Assembly: GCA_002167285.1 (NCBI GenBank)
Contig: NHDG01000094.1
Span: 1-63,123, forward strand
From: Planctomycetia bacterium TMED53
Lineage (GTDB): Bacteria; Planctomycetota; UBA8108; UBA1146
DNA length: 63,123 bases
Direction: 5' to 3'
Part shown: positions 36,090-44,823 of the stretch, piece after piece
How the letters are laid out: the number at the start of each line of letters is the position of its first letter
How positions within the stretch are numbered: the first letter of the stretch is position 1
Program-made: the position numbers and the translations under genes
The notes under the pieces: model-generated
Seen by the model: only the letters and a program-made list of their open reading frames with translations
Databases searched by the model: none
Told to the model about the DNA's origin: nothing

Positions 36090-37718
36090 ATGAGTGATTC
36101 GGAGACAAACAAGCTCGATCAGATGCTTCGACGTATTCGTCGGCGCACGACGATTGTTGCGACCTTCCGCTCACTAGAGGGTGCTCTTTGTTCTGTGCTT
36201 TTGATCTCCGCCCTTTTGATCGCCGTCGATCGCTTTTATGAACCGAGCACGGATTTGAACCAGAAGGTTTGGTTTGCTAGCACCGTTTTTGTGACATATC
36301 TGGCGACAGCGGCTATCAGGGCTGGCAAGTCTGACATCGCTGGTGCCGTTGAAGTTGAAAAGAACCAATCGATTCCGCAAACGATTTCGACAGCGATCTT
36401 CGCTAAGAAGGGCCAACTTCGAGATTCGACAGCGGAAAAAGTTTTGCAAGAGGCGCACAAGGTTTCCGAATCACTGGATGTTCAAAGAGCGCTTCCAGTT
36501 GGCACTATTCGTTTCGGCGTACCGACCCTGGTTTGCAGCTTGGTCTTTGCAGTGGCAATGGTTTTGCCTCCCATCGATTTGTTGGGGGTTCAGGCCGAGG
36601 TCGAAAATGATCGTAAGGAAAATGCCAGGGTGATGCGCAAGGAAAAAGCGCTAGTTCGCCGCCTAGATAAGGTCGAAGAGGTCGCCAAGAAGCACGCTTC
36701 TGAAGAGGTTCAAAAGACGATTCAAAAAGTTGCTGAGAATCAGAGAAAAAATCTTGAGAAATCGAAATCAAATCCTGATCAATGGAGAAGTTCTGAGGAT
36801 TTGAAGCAGCAATTGAAAGAACAAAAGTCCAGGGTCCTGTCGAGGAAGAAAACCACGGATACCGATGCTGCAAACAAGGCCGTCAGCCGTATGAACAAAG
36901 CGATCGATCAGATTCGACAGCAATCGACGCCTGAAATGAAACGACTCGCAAAGGCTTTGCAGGAGGATGACCCAGGAGAGTTGGCGACCGCTCTCGATGC
37001 GTTGGCGAAAAAGTTATCTTCTAATCCTTCGGCCCTCGGAGAAATGAAGGACACACTGGAGCAAATGCTGGGGGAAAAACTTGGTGGCAAACAGGGGCGT
37101 TCAGGTCAGCAGGGCCCCAAGGATGAAGGCCTGGTTGAAGACCTGGAGCAGCTTTCTCGAGCCCTGAAAGATTTAGCATTACTGGATCAGGTCAAGGATC
37201 AGCTGGAGTTCACAGAGGCTGAGTTGAGTCAGTTGGCGAAGGAGTGGCCCAAAGGAGAGCCTCCTGAGATTTGCCCCGATTGCTTGGCTGGGAAGTGTCA
37301 GGCCAAATCGGGTGGCACGTGAAGTGGCAACCCTTCCGGTGAGCGAGGTCTCGTTCACCTCACCAAGGAAAGTCAGAGTTCAAGTTCAACCGCTGGCAGC
37401 GGTTCGGGAGGTCAAATCCCTTCCCCCGGTGTCGGTACCAATCTTGGGCTCGGTGGTGGTCCTGTTGAGACTGGCGGGACTCCAGGGCAACTTAAGCCTG
37501 AGCAGCTGCCGGGTGGGGGATCCAATGGCCAGATCGTCTCGACCTTTTTGACTCGAGGAAAATCTCCGACCGGTGAAGTCAAGAAGGAGTTTGTCGAAGC
37601 CGTCCAAAGCAGCGGCAGGCTGGCGGAGTCGGAGATTGAAAAGCAACGACTTCCGGCCTCCTTGCGCAAAGTGACACGGGATTATTTTGACCGGCTGCAG
37701 GGTCGTACAGACGACTGA
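36090..37718 (+). CDS. Membrane-anchored coiled-coil protein, candidate novel selenoprotein (in-frame TGA as Sec411)
   Basis: One TGA at 37320-37322 interrupts a frame of 542 codons ending at TGA 37716-37718. Residues 28-50, 60-78 and about 141-163 are predicted membrane segments. About 170-400 is a charged coiled coil ending in CPDCLAGKC (about residues 396-404) and KSGGT. The Sec codon follows, then a Gly/Ser-rich stretch and a helical end LRKVTRDYFDRLQ. The post-TGA part is intact, and the final stop overlaps the next gene's ATG (TGATG at 37716-37720), which argues for real translation to this end. A 9-bp hairpin with loop GGTC lies 16-37 nt after the TGA. ATG 36090 has GAAGGAG. No function is known; the neighbours are NHL and VWA envelope proteins. 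A nonsense mutation is the main alternative. Confidence 0.72.
37338..37359 (+). promoter_or_regulatory. Candidate SECIS hairpin with GGTC apical loop
   Basis: GGTGAGCGA (37338-37346) pairs with TCGTTCACC (37351-37359), nine pairs with a single G-T wobble, closing the tetraloop GGTC (37347-37350). The loop begins 25 nt after the TGA at 37320-37322, within the 16-37 nt seen for bacterial SECIS elements. The E. coli fdhF element also presents GGUC in its loop. The stem lies inside the coding frame. Confidence 0.7.
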
Positions 37719-38683
37719 TGACTCCGATCTCGTGGGGCCCCCTATATTTTAAAAAGCACCTGCTCACCCGCGTTCTTTTTCCGCTGTGTATTTTTCTTTC
37801 CTCCTGCTCTGGAGTCGAAGGAGAAATAGATCTTCCCGATGTGACCTTGTTGGGAGGCCCTGGCAGGGGTGTCGGAAAGCTGTTTCAGCCGCGGGCGATT
37901 GCGACTCGGAAATCCGGTGGCTGTGTCATTATCGATCGCAGTGGTCGAGCCCAAGTCTTCGATGCTTCAGGGAGTGTGACGATGGTCTGGGCGCTTCCAG
38001 AATGGTCGTCAGGTCACCCCATCGATCTCTGTGAAACCCCTGAGGGAACCTTTCTCGTTGCCGACACTCACTACATGAGGATTCTTGAATTCGACAAGGA
38101 TGGAGTGGAGATCCGTCGTTTCGGAGAGGGGAGTGGCCTCGAATTGGTTCGTGGGATAGATCTCGCTGCAGATGGCACCATCTACGTGGCGTCCTACGGA
38201 GAACACGATCGAATCTTTAAATTTTCCAGAAGTGGTGAGTTCCTTGGATTTTGGGGTGAACGTGGGGATGGAACAGACCAGTTTCTTCGACCGGAGGGCC
38301 TGGCAGTTGCTCCGGATAGTTCCATCTTGGTGGTCGATTGTGGGCACCAGAGGGTCTTGCGCTTTAGCGTAGACGGACAGCTACTCCAGCAAATCGGTGG
38401 ACCCGGACCAGGGAAGGGCAAATTCCAAGTTCCTTTTGATATTGATGTCCTCGAAGACGGAACCATTCTGGTAGTTGACAGATCAGGGTGTCGCTTACAG
38501 ATTTTTTCAGCAGCTGGAGAGAGCCTCGCTGAGTTTGGGGGCTTAGGCAGAGGAAGAGGTCGATTGCATGAACCCCGGGGTATCGCCGCGGTAAAGCGGG
38601 GGGCAGTGGTAGAGGTATTCATCGCGGATACTGGGAATAATCGAATTAGTACTTTTGTGCTTTCAGGAGAGGAGCTGAGGTGA
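37718..38683 (+). CDS. NHL-repeat lipoprotein (six-bladed propeller)
   Basis: A 321-residue exported lipoprotein. The signal has a lipobox LSSC ending at C30. Residues 45-320 form NHL/SMP-type propeller blades, e.g. FQPRAIATRKSGGCVIIDR, PIDLCETPEGTFLVADT, RPEGLAVAPDSSILVVDCG, VPFDIDVLEDGTILVVDR and EPRGIAAVKRGAVVEVFIADTGNNRI. Propellers of this type usually bind peptides or sugars or act as scaffolds. Its ATG overlaps the stop of the candidate selenoprotein (TGATG) and its stop overlaps the VWA gene (GTGA), so the three are one translational unit. Confidence 0.85.
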   Translation: MTPISWGPLYFKKHLLTRVLFPLCIFLSSCSGVEGEIDLPDVTLLGGPGRGVGKLFQPRAIATRKSGGCVIIDRSGRAQVFDASGSVTMVWALPEWSSGHPIDLCETPEGTFLVADTHYMRILEFDKDGVEIRRFGEGSGLELVRGIDLAADGTIYVASYGEHDRIFKFSRSGEFLGFWGERGDGTDQFLRPEGLAVAPDSSILVVDCGHQRVLRFSVDGQLLQQIGGPGPGKGKFQVPFDIDVLEDGTILVVDRSGCRLQIFSAAGESLAEFGGLGRGRGRLHEPRGIAAVKRGAVVEVFIADTGNNRISTFVLSGEELR

Positions 38684-41454
38684 CCAGCATCGATTTTGCA
38701 CAGCCTTGGATCCTGCTGTGGGCTTTACCCGCACTTGCGATCACATTCTGGCTGTGGCGGTCGAGCAGGGCTTCCACTTCTCCACAAGTACGAAACTCTT
38801 CCCTTACATTGAGAGTTGTAGCTGTTCTGCTGTTGGTCGCCAGTTTAGCAGGAGTGTCCCTCGACCGTGATGGTGACGGGCTAACTCTCGTAATCCTCAG
38901 AGATCTTTCCGATTCGGTATCAAGGCTCGAAACAGACGCGGCACTGGAAGAGATCTCCCGCAGACTGGGAACTCTGAAGACCCCCGATCAAGTGGCTTTG
39001 ATTTCTTTTGGCGGTGACCCGGCACTCGAACAGGGTTTGGCACTTCGCTTAGGGCCTGGAAAACAGGTCACTCTCGACCAATCTGCAACCGATATCAGTT
39101 CGGCTTTCCGATATGCAGCCAGCTTTTTGTCTGCAAATGCACCCGGTGGAGGAAAGCGCGTCATTCTGTTGAGTGATGGTAATCCCACTGAAGGCGATGT
39201 GATCAGGGAGGCGCGGAATCTTGCGGTGGCAGGGATATCGGTAGACGTTTGGCCATTGATCTATGACCGGGTGAATGAAGTTTTATTGGAGTCAGTATCT
39301 GCACCTCAAGAGGTTGAACCTGGTCAAACATATGAAATCGATGCGGTGATCGAATCGACCGTTGATACGACGGCAATGGTCACGCTCCTTGAAGGAAATT
39401 CTGCGATTGCGACGAAAGAGGTCCTCGTCGGCGCAGGTAGAAACCGTGTTTCATTTCCGGTTATTTCAGAAAAAGGCACGAAGCGGTTTCAGATTTTGTT
39501 GGAGCCTGCTGAGGGAACAGATTCGATCCAGGTGAATAATGCCGGTTCTGTTCTGGTGACTTCCCGGGAAAATTCGAGAGTGCTACTTGTCTCCGCTGAT
39601 GGGCAATCGCCCATTGGGGAATACCTGTCAGGGTCACAAATATTGGTGGAGCAGATACCCGTCTCCGGTCTCTCCTCTGTGGTCACCGATTACACGAATT
39701 ATTCAGCGGTGATATTGGACAATGTCTCGTACTTTTCGATGCGCAAGGAGACAGCTCAACTGTTGGAGCGATTGGTTTATTCCAATGGATTAGGGCTGCT
39801 GATGGTTGGAGGTGCCGATTCTTTTGGCGCAGGTGGTTGGAAAGGTACTCCAGTCGAAGAAGCATTGCCTGTGACGATGGATATTCGCCAAAGGAAAATC
39901 ATTCCTAATGGAGCACTCGCGATCATCTTGCATACCTGTGAGTTTCCTCAAGGAAATTTGTGGGCACGACAGATCAGTATGAGTGCTTTGGATGCTCTCA
40001 CTGCAAAAGATTACTTTGGTCTTTTGATCTACAAAAATGGTGTCGATGGCTGGGGCATCCCGATGAGGCTGTGTGAAGACAAGGAATCACTCAAGAGCAT
40101 CATCAATACCCTGTCTCCTGAAGACATGCTTCAATTTACGCCTTCGATGCAGCTGGCCCTCACTGGGCTTAACTCTGTCGACGCATACTCTAAACACATG
40201 ATTATCATCTCGGATGGGGATCCCGTATTACCCAGCGAAGCCCTACTTCAGGGGTACGTGGATCAGGGGATCAAAATTTCGACAATTTGCATTCAGCCGC
40301 ACTCGGGACAATTCCCAGAGCTGACTTTGCGAAAGATTGCGAAGACGACCGGTGGCCGCTTTTACAGAATGGATGACCCCACTCAGCTTCCCAGAATCTT
40401 TTTTAGGGAAGCATTGCAGGTGCGAAAAAACCTGATCGATGAAAGTACTTTTCAACCGGTTATTGGTGAGAGTGCCGGTCCAATACAGGGTCTCGACTCC
40501 TTTCCTCCAATCGAGGGAATCGTGTTGACCACGACCAAGCCACTCGCAACGGAGGTTTTGCTGAATGATGAGGAGGATCCTCTGGTGTCACTGTATCGCC
40601 ACGGCATCGGCATCAGTGCGGTATTCACCAGTGATTCAGGGGAGCGATGGAGCTCGGCATGGTCCGGTTGGGAGGGGAATCCTACATTTTGGGCTCAAAT
40701 GGTGAGGACGATTTCTCGGCCTGATGATTCAGGGGCTCTCCAGGCGGTGACTAAAGTCGATGGGCGTGGTGGTGTAATCTTGCTCGATGCCATCGATGAA
40801 GCGGGCCAATTTGTCGATGGGCTTGATCTCAAAGGGAGTGTTATCAATCCCGATTTGAAGAGTCAAGAGATTGAAATCACTCAAGATGGTCCAGGTCGAT
40901 ACATCGGAAATTTTCCGGTTCGGCAGCAAGGAGATTATCTCGTTCGAATAGAAGGAGCATTTCCTGATGGTAGCAGCGCTGGATTGACGCGAACTTTTTC
41001 AGTGGGATACCCCGCTGAATTTAGATCATTGCGATCCGATGAAGAACTTCTGGGAGAGATCGCTCTCGAATCAGGTGGTCGAATCATCGATGATCAGACG
41101 GACTTGTTGGAGCGAAGTAGTAATATTTCCAGCAGTCAGCAACCGTTGTGGCCGTTGTTGATTCGCGTTGCGCTGTTACTCTTTTTTGTCGATGTGGTGA
41201 TTCGAAGAATCCACTTTGGACCGCTGACTTCCAAGACAGCTGATTCGGCGACTACTGTGACAGAGACTCAGACCTCCACCATCGCGGCAAAGGGGAGAGA
41301 TCCCATCCTCAGTCGCAAGCCGCTGAGGGTGGCTCCTCCCGCCGAGAAACCGGCGACCGAGGCCGAAGTGACTGCTGAAGAGGAGAGCGGCGATCTCAAA
41401 GCTCTGCTGAAGGCCCGTAAACGGTCGCAAAGAGGGCATAAAGACGGAAAGTGA
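38680..41454 (+). CDS. VWA-domain membrane protein with glutamine amidotransferase-like fold
   Basis: A 924-residue inner-membrane protein. Two N-terminal membrane segments (about 8-27 and 40-58) precede a von Willebrand A domain with MIDAS DLSDS and SDGNPTEGD, then a class I glutamine amidotransferase-like region (SYFSMRKETAQLL ... LMVGGADSFGAGGWKGTPVE) without a recognisable catalytic cysteine, a second VWA-like segment (IIISDGDPV), Ig-like sheets and a C-terminal membrane segment (about 828-845) with a basic tail. Such proteins occur in Planctomycetota operons near MoxR and DUF58 genes, but those partners are absent here. It starts with GTG overlapping the NHL gene. Confidence 0.85.
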   Translation: MTSIDFAQPWILLWALPALAITFWLWRSSRASTSPQVRNSSLTLRVVAVLLLVASLAGVSLDRDGDGLTLVILRDLSDSVSRLETDAALEEISRRLGTLKTPDQVALISFGGDPALEQGLALRLGPGKQVTLDQSATDISSAFRYAASFLSANAPGGGKRVILLSDGNPTEGDVIREARNLAVAGISVDVWPLIYDRVNEVLLESVSAPQEVEPGQTYEIDAVIESTVDTTAMVTLLEGNSAIATKEVLVGAGRNRVSFPVISEKGTKRFQILLEPAEGTDSIQVNNAGSVLVTSRENSRVLLVSADGQSPIGEYLSGSQILVEQIPVSGLSSVVTDYTNYSAVILDNVSYFSMRKETAQLLERLVYSNGLGLLMVGGADSFGAGGWKGTPVEEALPVTMDIRQRKIIPNGALAIILHTCEFPQGNLWARQISMSALDALTAKDYFGLLIYKNGVDGWGIPMRLCEDKESLKSIINTLSPEDMLQFTPSMQLALTGLNSVDAYSKHMIIISDGDPVLPSEALLQGYVDQGIKISTICIQPHSGQFPELTLRKIAKTTGGRFYRMDDPTQLPRIFFREALQVRKNLIDESTFQPVIGESAGPIQGLDSFPPIEGIVLTTTKPLATEVLLNDEEDPLVSLYRHGIGISAVFTSDSGERWSSAWSGWEGNPTFWAQMVRTISRPDDSGALQAVTKVDGRGGVILLDAIDEAGQFVDGLDLKGSVINPDLKSQEIEITQDGPGRYIGNFPVRQQGDYLVRIEGAFPDGSSAGLTRTFSVGYPAEFRSLRSDEELLGEIALESGGRIIDDQTDLLERSSNISSSQQPLWPLLIRVALLLFFVDVVIRRIHFGPLTSKTADSATTVTETQTSTIAAKGRDPILSRKPLRVAPPAEKPATEAEVTAEEESGDLKALLKARKRSQRGHKDGK

Positions 41455-41521
41455 AACGAATCGCCCACCTCCGGTTGACCTTCGGAGAGTCCATCCGCAC
41501 CATCTTCATATAGACAGTTCC

Positions 41522-42394
41522 GTGCAGAGGGATCGTGAAGGTGGAGGCCCCTTGACTTCAGCAGAGGTATTACCGACAGAGGCGAATCGTCTTGGGGAGG
41601 GCAAAAAGCCATCTCTGACCGTCGTCGCTGCGATGCTGAATGAAAGAGACCACCTTGAATCTTGGTTGGAGAATCTAGATTGGGTAGATCGCATCATCCT
41701 GATTGATCACGGTAGTAAAGACGGCTCCCTCGAAATTGCGCGATCCCAACCTCGTTGTGAGTGTATCTCTGCTCCTGAGGGGGAAGGGTTGATTGAAGAC
41801 ATTCGCTCTCTGGGCCTTGAAGCTGTAAATGAAGGTTGGGTGCTGGTTCTGGATCTTGATGAGCGAGTCTCTCAGGGGCTGAAAGAAGAAATCACAGATT
41901 TGTTATCCCGAGAGCAACATGCGGATGGCTATCTGATCCCCTTTCGACATTACGTTTTTGGGCACTGGCTACGCTACGGCGGTTGGGATGACAAGCACCT
42001 TCGCTTATTCAAGTCGGGAAAAGGTCATTACACGCCAGGAAAGATTCATGCAGATGCTGTCGTCGAAGGTGAAGTTGAATCCCTTGAGCAGGCGGTTCTT
42101 CACTATGCACATCCGACGATTCATGACTTCATTATGAGGATGAATCGTTACACGACCCAGAGTGCAGAGGTCCTTGCCAACGGAAAGCCTGGGGGACTAC
42201 GTAAAAGGGTGCGTCTACCCGAATCACGCTGGCGTTGGTTTCAGGCGAGTGCTTCCTTCTTTTGGACGCGATTCATTAAGCACCGAGGGTTTCGTGATGG
42301 AATGCCCGGCTTCATCATCGCATTTTTACTGGCGGCATATCTCTTTGTAGAACAAGCCAAAGCTTGGGAGTTCGCCCGGGAGAATTCACGATGA
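41522..42394 (+). CDS. Glycosyltransferase family 2, WaaE/KdtX-like
   Basis: A 290-residue GT2 with VVAAMLNERDHLESWLENL, IILIDHGSKDG and the metal-binding DLDERVS (about 113-119), followed by the family's YVFGHWLRYGGW..HLRLF and HYAHPTIHDF motifs. This is the pattern of WaaE-type LPS core glucosyltransferases. The start is uncertain: GTG 41522, or TTG 41552 behind a GGTGGAGG site. Its stop overlaps the start of the MsbA-like exporter (ATGA). Both probably serve envelope glycan or lipid A-core export. Confidence 0.82.
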   Translation: MQRDREGGGPLTSAEVLPTEANRLGEGKKPSLTVVAAMLNERDHLESWLENLDWVDRIILIDHGSKDGSLEIARSQPRCECISAPEGEGLIEDIRSLGLEAVNEGWVLVLDLDERVSQGLKEEITDLLSREQHADGYLIPFRHYVFGHWLRYGGWDDKHLRLFKSGKGHYTPGKIHADAVVEGEVESLEQAVLHYAHPTIHDFIMRMNRYTTQSAEVLANGKPGGLRKRVRLPESRWRWFQASASFFWTRFIKHRGFRDGMPGFIIAFLLAAYLFVEQAKAWEFARENSR

Positions 42395-44526
42395 CGAATG
42401 AGCATGCTGCCCACGGAATCTGGAGAATGCTCGGGCACGTCAAGCCCTACCGGAGGGAAATCCTATTCGTACTGTTTCTGCTGGTTCTTTATTCTGGAGC
42501 AAACAGTATCAGGATTGCGACGATCGGGCTTGTGATCGATGGGGTCGTCTCTCCTGGGGTTCGTGAGGATAGAGGGCGTGCCAGTGCATTTTTTGAAGAT
42601 CACATTCTTCCCAATCTCCCAGGTGATATCGAACTTCCAAGTGAGGCGGTATCGACACTTCAGCTTGAGGCAGTATCAATTTCCGGGATTCCTACCCCAG
42701 TAGATCCGTCAGGGATAGTGCAGGTGGAATCTGCCGTTATCGAAAAGGCGACTTTGGTAGGAGGTGCAGAAGTTGCGAGTACTCCAGCTGGAGAAGCGCT
42801 GCTCCTTCGTTTTCGGACAGGGGCTGAAGTCGATTGGCTTGCAGACCCGCGGGGCGAGGAGTTCCGGCGAACAAGTTTGACAGAGCCCGTTGAGCTTTCC
42901 ATCGTCGCGGGCACTCCAGGTACGGGGGCCAATGAATTGTTGTGGTTCTGTGCTGGATTCATCGCAATCCTTTCGATGGTGATTGCGATTTCAGGTTTTT
43001 ATCGAATGATCATCGGCCAAGAAGTTCGTATTCGAGTCCTCATCGATATTCGTAGGCTGCTCTTTGGTAAGTTGTCACGTCAATCCCTCGATTTTTACGA
43101 GTCGAGAACCCACGGTGACGTGGTTTCCAGATCGGTGGGAGATGTCAATACTCTCTCGTCCTCGATTCAGCTGTTGTTTGGCGACTTCTTGCAAAGCCCT
43201 CTGACGTTATTGTTTTCATTGGCTTTGGCGTTTTTTGCTTCTTGGAAGTTGACTCTGATCACCGCTCCTTTGCTCCTTTTATTGACGATCCCTGTCTTTA
43301 GGCAAGCGAAGAAAGTCCGTCGAGGTGCAAGAGGAGCGTTGTCTCATGTTGGCGAAACGACAGAGGGACTCTCCCAGTTAATGTCAGGGATCAGAATTGT
43401 GAAAACATTTGGGTTGGAAGAGCAGCGGCAAGATCAGTTTGCGCAGACTTCTAGCTCACTACAGAAGGCGCAAATCAAAACGGAAATCGCCAGAGCCAAG
43501 GGACGCAGCATCGTAGAGGGGTTGTACAACTTGCTCTCTGCAGCAGTGATCGGGATTGGTGGTTGGTTGCTGCTCAAGGATCAGGTTTCACTGAGTTTAG
43601 GTGATTTCACCATTTTCCTGGCAGCCATCGTTTCCTGTTACGCACCTATTAAAAACTTTGCCAAAATCATCACTACCCTGGCGGAATCAGCTGCTGCAAC
43701 CGACAGGATCTTCGATCTCATCGATACTCCTTTGGTTTTTGAAGATTCGCCTGGAGCTTCTGAATTCCCAGGGCTTCAAAATCGTATCGATTTTAAGGAT
43801 GTAAAGTTTCGTTATCCTGGTCAGGAAACGAATGCGATCGATGGAGTCAGCTTTGATATTTTGCAGGGGCAAACAGTGGCTCTAGTGGGTCCATCCGGTT
43901 CCGGAAAATCGACCTTGTTTGACTTACTGGCCCGATTGCGTGAGCAAGATTCCGGGCAGATTTGCTTTGACGGCAGCGATACAAAAACCTGGAGTAGAAG
44001 TTCGTTATTGGCGCACATCGCCTTCGTGGGCCAAGAGCCATTTTTGTTCAATACGACAGTCGAGAGTAACATTCGGGGAGCAGAAACAGACGCAACCCAC
44101 GACCGGGTAGTGGAAGCCGCAAAGGCGGCTGCCATTCATGACGACATCATGGCTCTCCCGGAGGGGTATCAGACAAACCTGGGGGAGAGGGGAGACCGTC
44201 TTTCGGGGGGCCAGCGGCAGCGCCTGACGATCGCCAGGGCTTTTCTTCGTAATGCTCCTATTTTGCTTCTCGATGAGGCGACCGCCGCCTTGGATTCTGA
44301 AAGCGAACAACTGGTACAGTCTGCATTGGAACGCCTGATGAAAGATCGCACGGTCTTGGTGATCGCACACAGACTGGCGACGGTTCAGGATGCGGATCGC
44401 GTGATCGTTCTCGAGGGGGGAAAGATCATCGAAGAGGGATCTGACCAGGAGTTACGATCTCAGGGAGGGCTTTATTCTCGACTCCGGAATCTTCAGGAGT
44501 TGGGTTTGGCCGACAAAAGCCAGTAA
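42391..44526 (+). CDS. MsbA-like ABC exporter with a large extracytoplasmic insert
   Basis: A 711-residue half-transporter. TM1 (about 22-50) is followed by a 125-residue beta-rich insert (about 55-182), TM2 at about 184-204, the remaining helices, and the nucleotide-binding domain from 465 with Walker A GPSGSGKST, signature LSGGQRQR and Walker B ILLLDEAT, then the H-loop histidine in IAHRLAT. Typical MsbA is about 580 residues with no such insert. Neighbouring GT2, waaA and kdsB support a lipid A-core flippase. It is co-translated with GT2 by an ATGA overlap. Confidence 0.87.
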   Translation: MTNEHAAHGIWRMLGHVKPYRREILFVLFLLVLYSGANSIRIATIGLVIDGVVSPGVREDRGRASAFFEDHILPNLPGDIELPSEAVSTLQLEAVSISGIPTPVDPSGIVQVESAVIEKATLVGGAEVASTPAGEALLLRFRTGAEVDWLADPRGEEFRRTSLTEPVELSIVAGTPGTGANELLWFCAGFIAILSMVIAISGFYRMIIGQEVRIRVLIDIRRLLFGKLSRQSLDFYESRTHGDVVSRSVGDVNTLSSSIQLLFGDFLQSPLTLLFSLALAFFASWKLTLITAPLLLLLTIPVFRQAKKVRRGARGALSHVGETTEGLSQLMSGIRIVKTFGLEEQRQDQFAQTSSSLQKAQIKTEIARAKGRSIVEGLYNLLSAAVIGIGGWLLLKDQVSLSLGDFTIFLAAIVSCYAPIKNFAKIITTLAESAAATDRIFDLIDTPLVFEDSPGASEFPGLQNRIDFKDVKFRYPGQETNAIDGVSFDILQGQTVALVGPSGSGKSTLFDLLARLREQDSGQICFDGSDTKTWSRSSLLAHIAFVGQEPFLFNTTVESNIRGAETDATHDRVVEAAKAAAIHDDIMALPEGYQTNLGERGDRLSGGQRQRLTIARAFLRNAPILLLDEATAALDSESEQLVQSALERLMKDRTVLVIAHRLATVQDADRVIVLEGGKIIEEGSDQELRSQGGLYSRLRNLQELGLADKSQ

Positions 44527-44821
44527 GCTTGGCCATATCTGGCCCTATCGCATCTACGCCAGCTGTATGTATTGAATGAATGGCGTGAAAGTCAATCCTA
44601 TTAAGGTTTCGTTGGTTTGGTAATATGCCCTTAGTCGCCGAGTGGAGCCTTTTTCGGCAATTTTAGGGAAAATTGCCCGGGAATTGGCACCGGCATTGCA
44701 TTATTAACAAACAGACGGCGCCCAACCCTTTGGGGCTGTCACTAAATACGACTCTTCCTCGCTGTTTGGGAGTGTGCATGCCGGTCCCTCATATTTGCCG
44801 GAAGCACCTCCCAAATTTTTT
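44527..44821. other. Intergenic region with palindrome and terminator
   Basis: This 295-nt gap between the convergent ABC exporter and sugar aminotransferase genes contains a perfect 9-bp palindromic hairpin, GGCAATTTT (44656-44664) with AAAATTGCC (44669-44677) around loop AGGG, and a terminator at 44765-44823. The palindrome lacks a T-run on either strand. No open frame with a ribosome-binding site was found. Confidence 0.5.
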
Positions 44822-44823
44822 TT
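44765..44823 (+). terminator. Intrinsic terminator after the ABC exporter gene
   Basis: TTTGGGAGTGTGC (44765-44777) pairs with GCACCTCCCAAA (44804-44815) with one bulge. GCCGG and CCGG can add pairs in the loop. Eight T residues follow (44816-44823). It should end the plus-strand transcript and overlaps the stop codon of the convergent aminotransferase gene. Confidence 0.65.

Noticed and set aside
37312-37551. Separate small gene in another frame after the first TGA
   Set aside because: It has no ribosome-binding site, and the frame continuing from the coiled-coil gene explains the region better and meets the next gene's start.
44765-44823. Terminator of the sugar aminotransferase gene
   Set aside because: The T-run is on the plus strand after the hairpin, so it belongs to the ABC exporter transcript.
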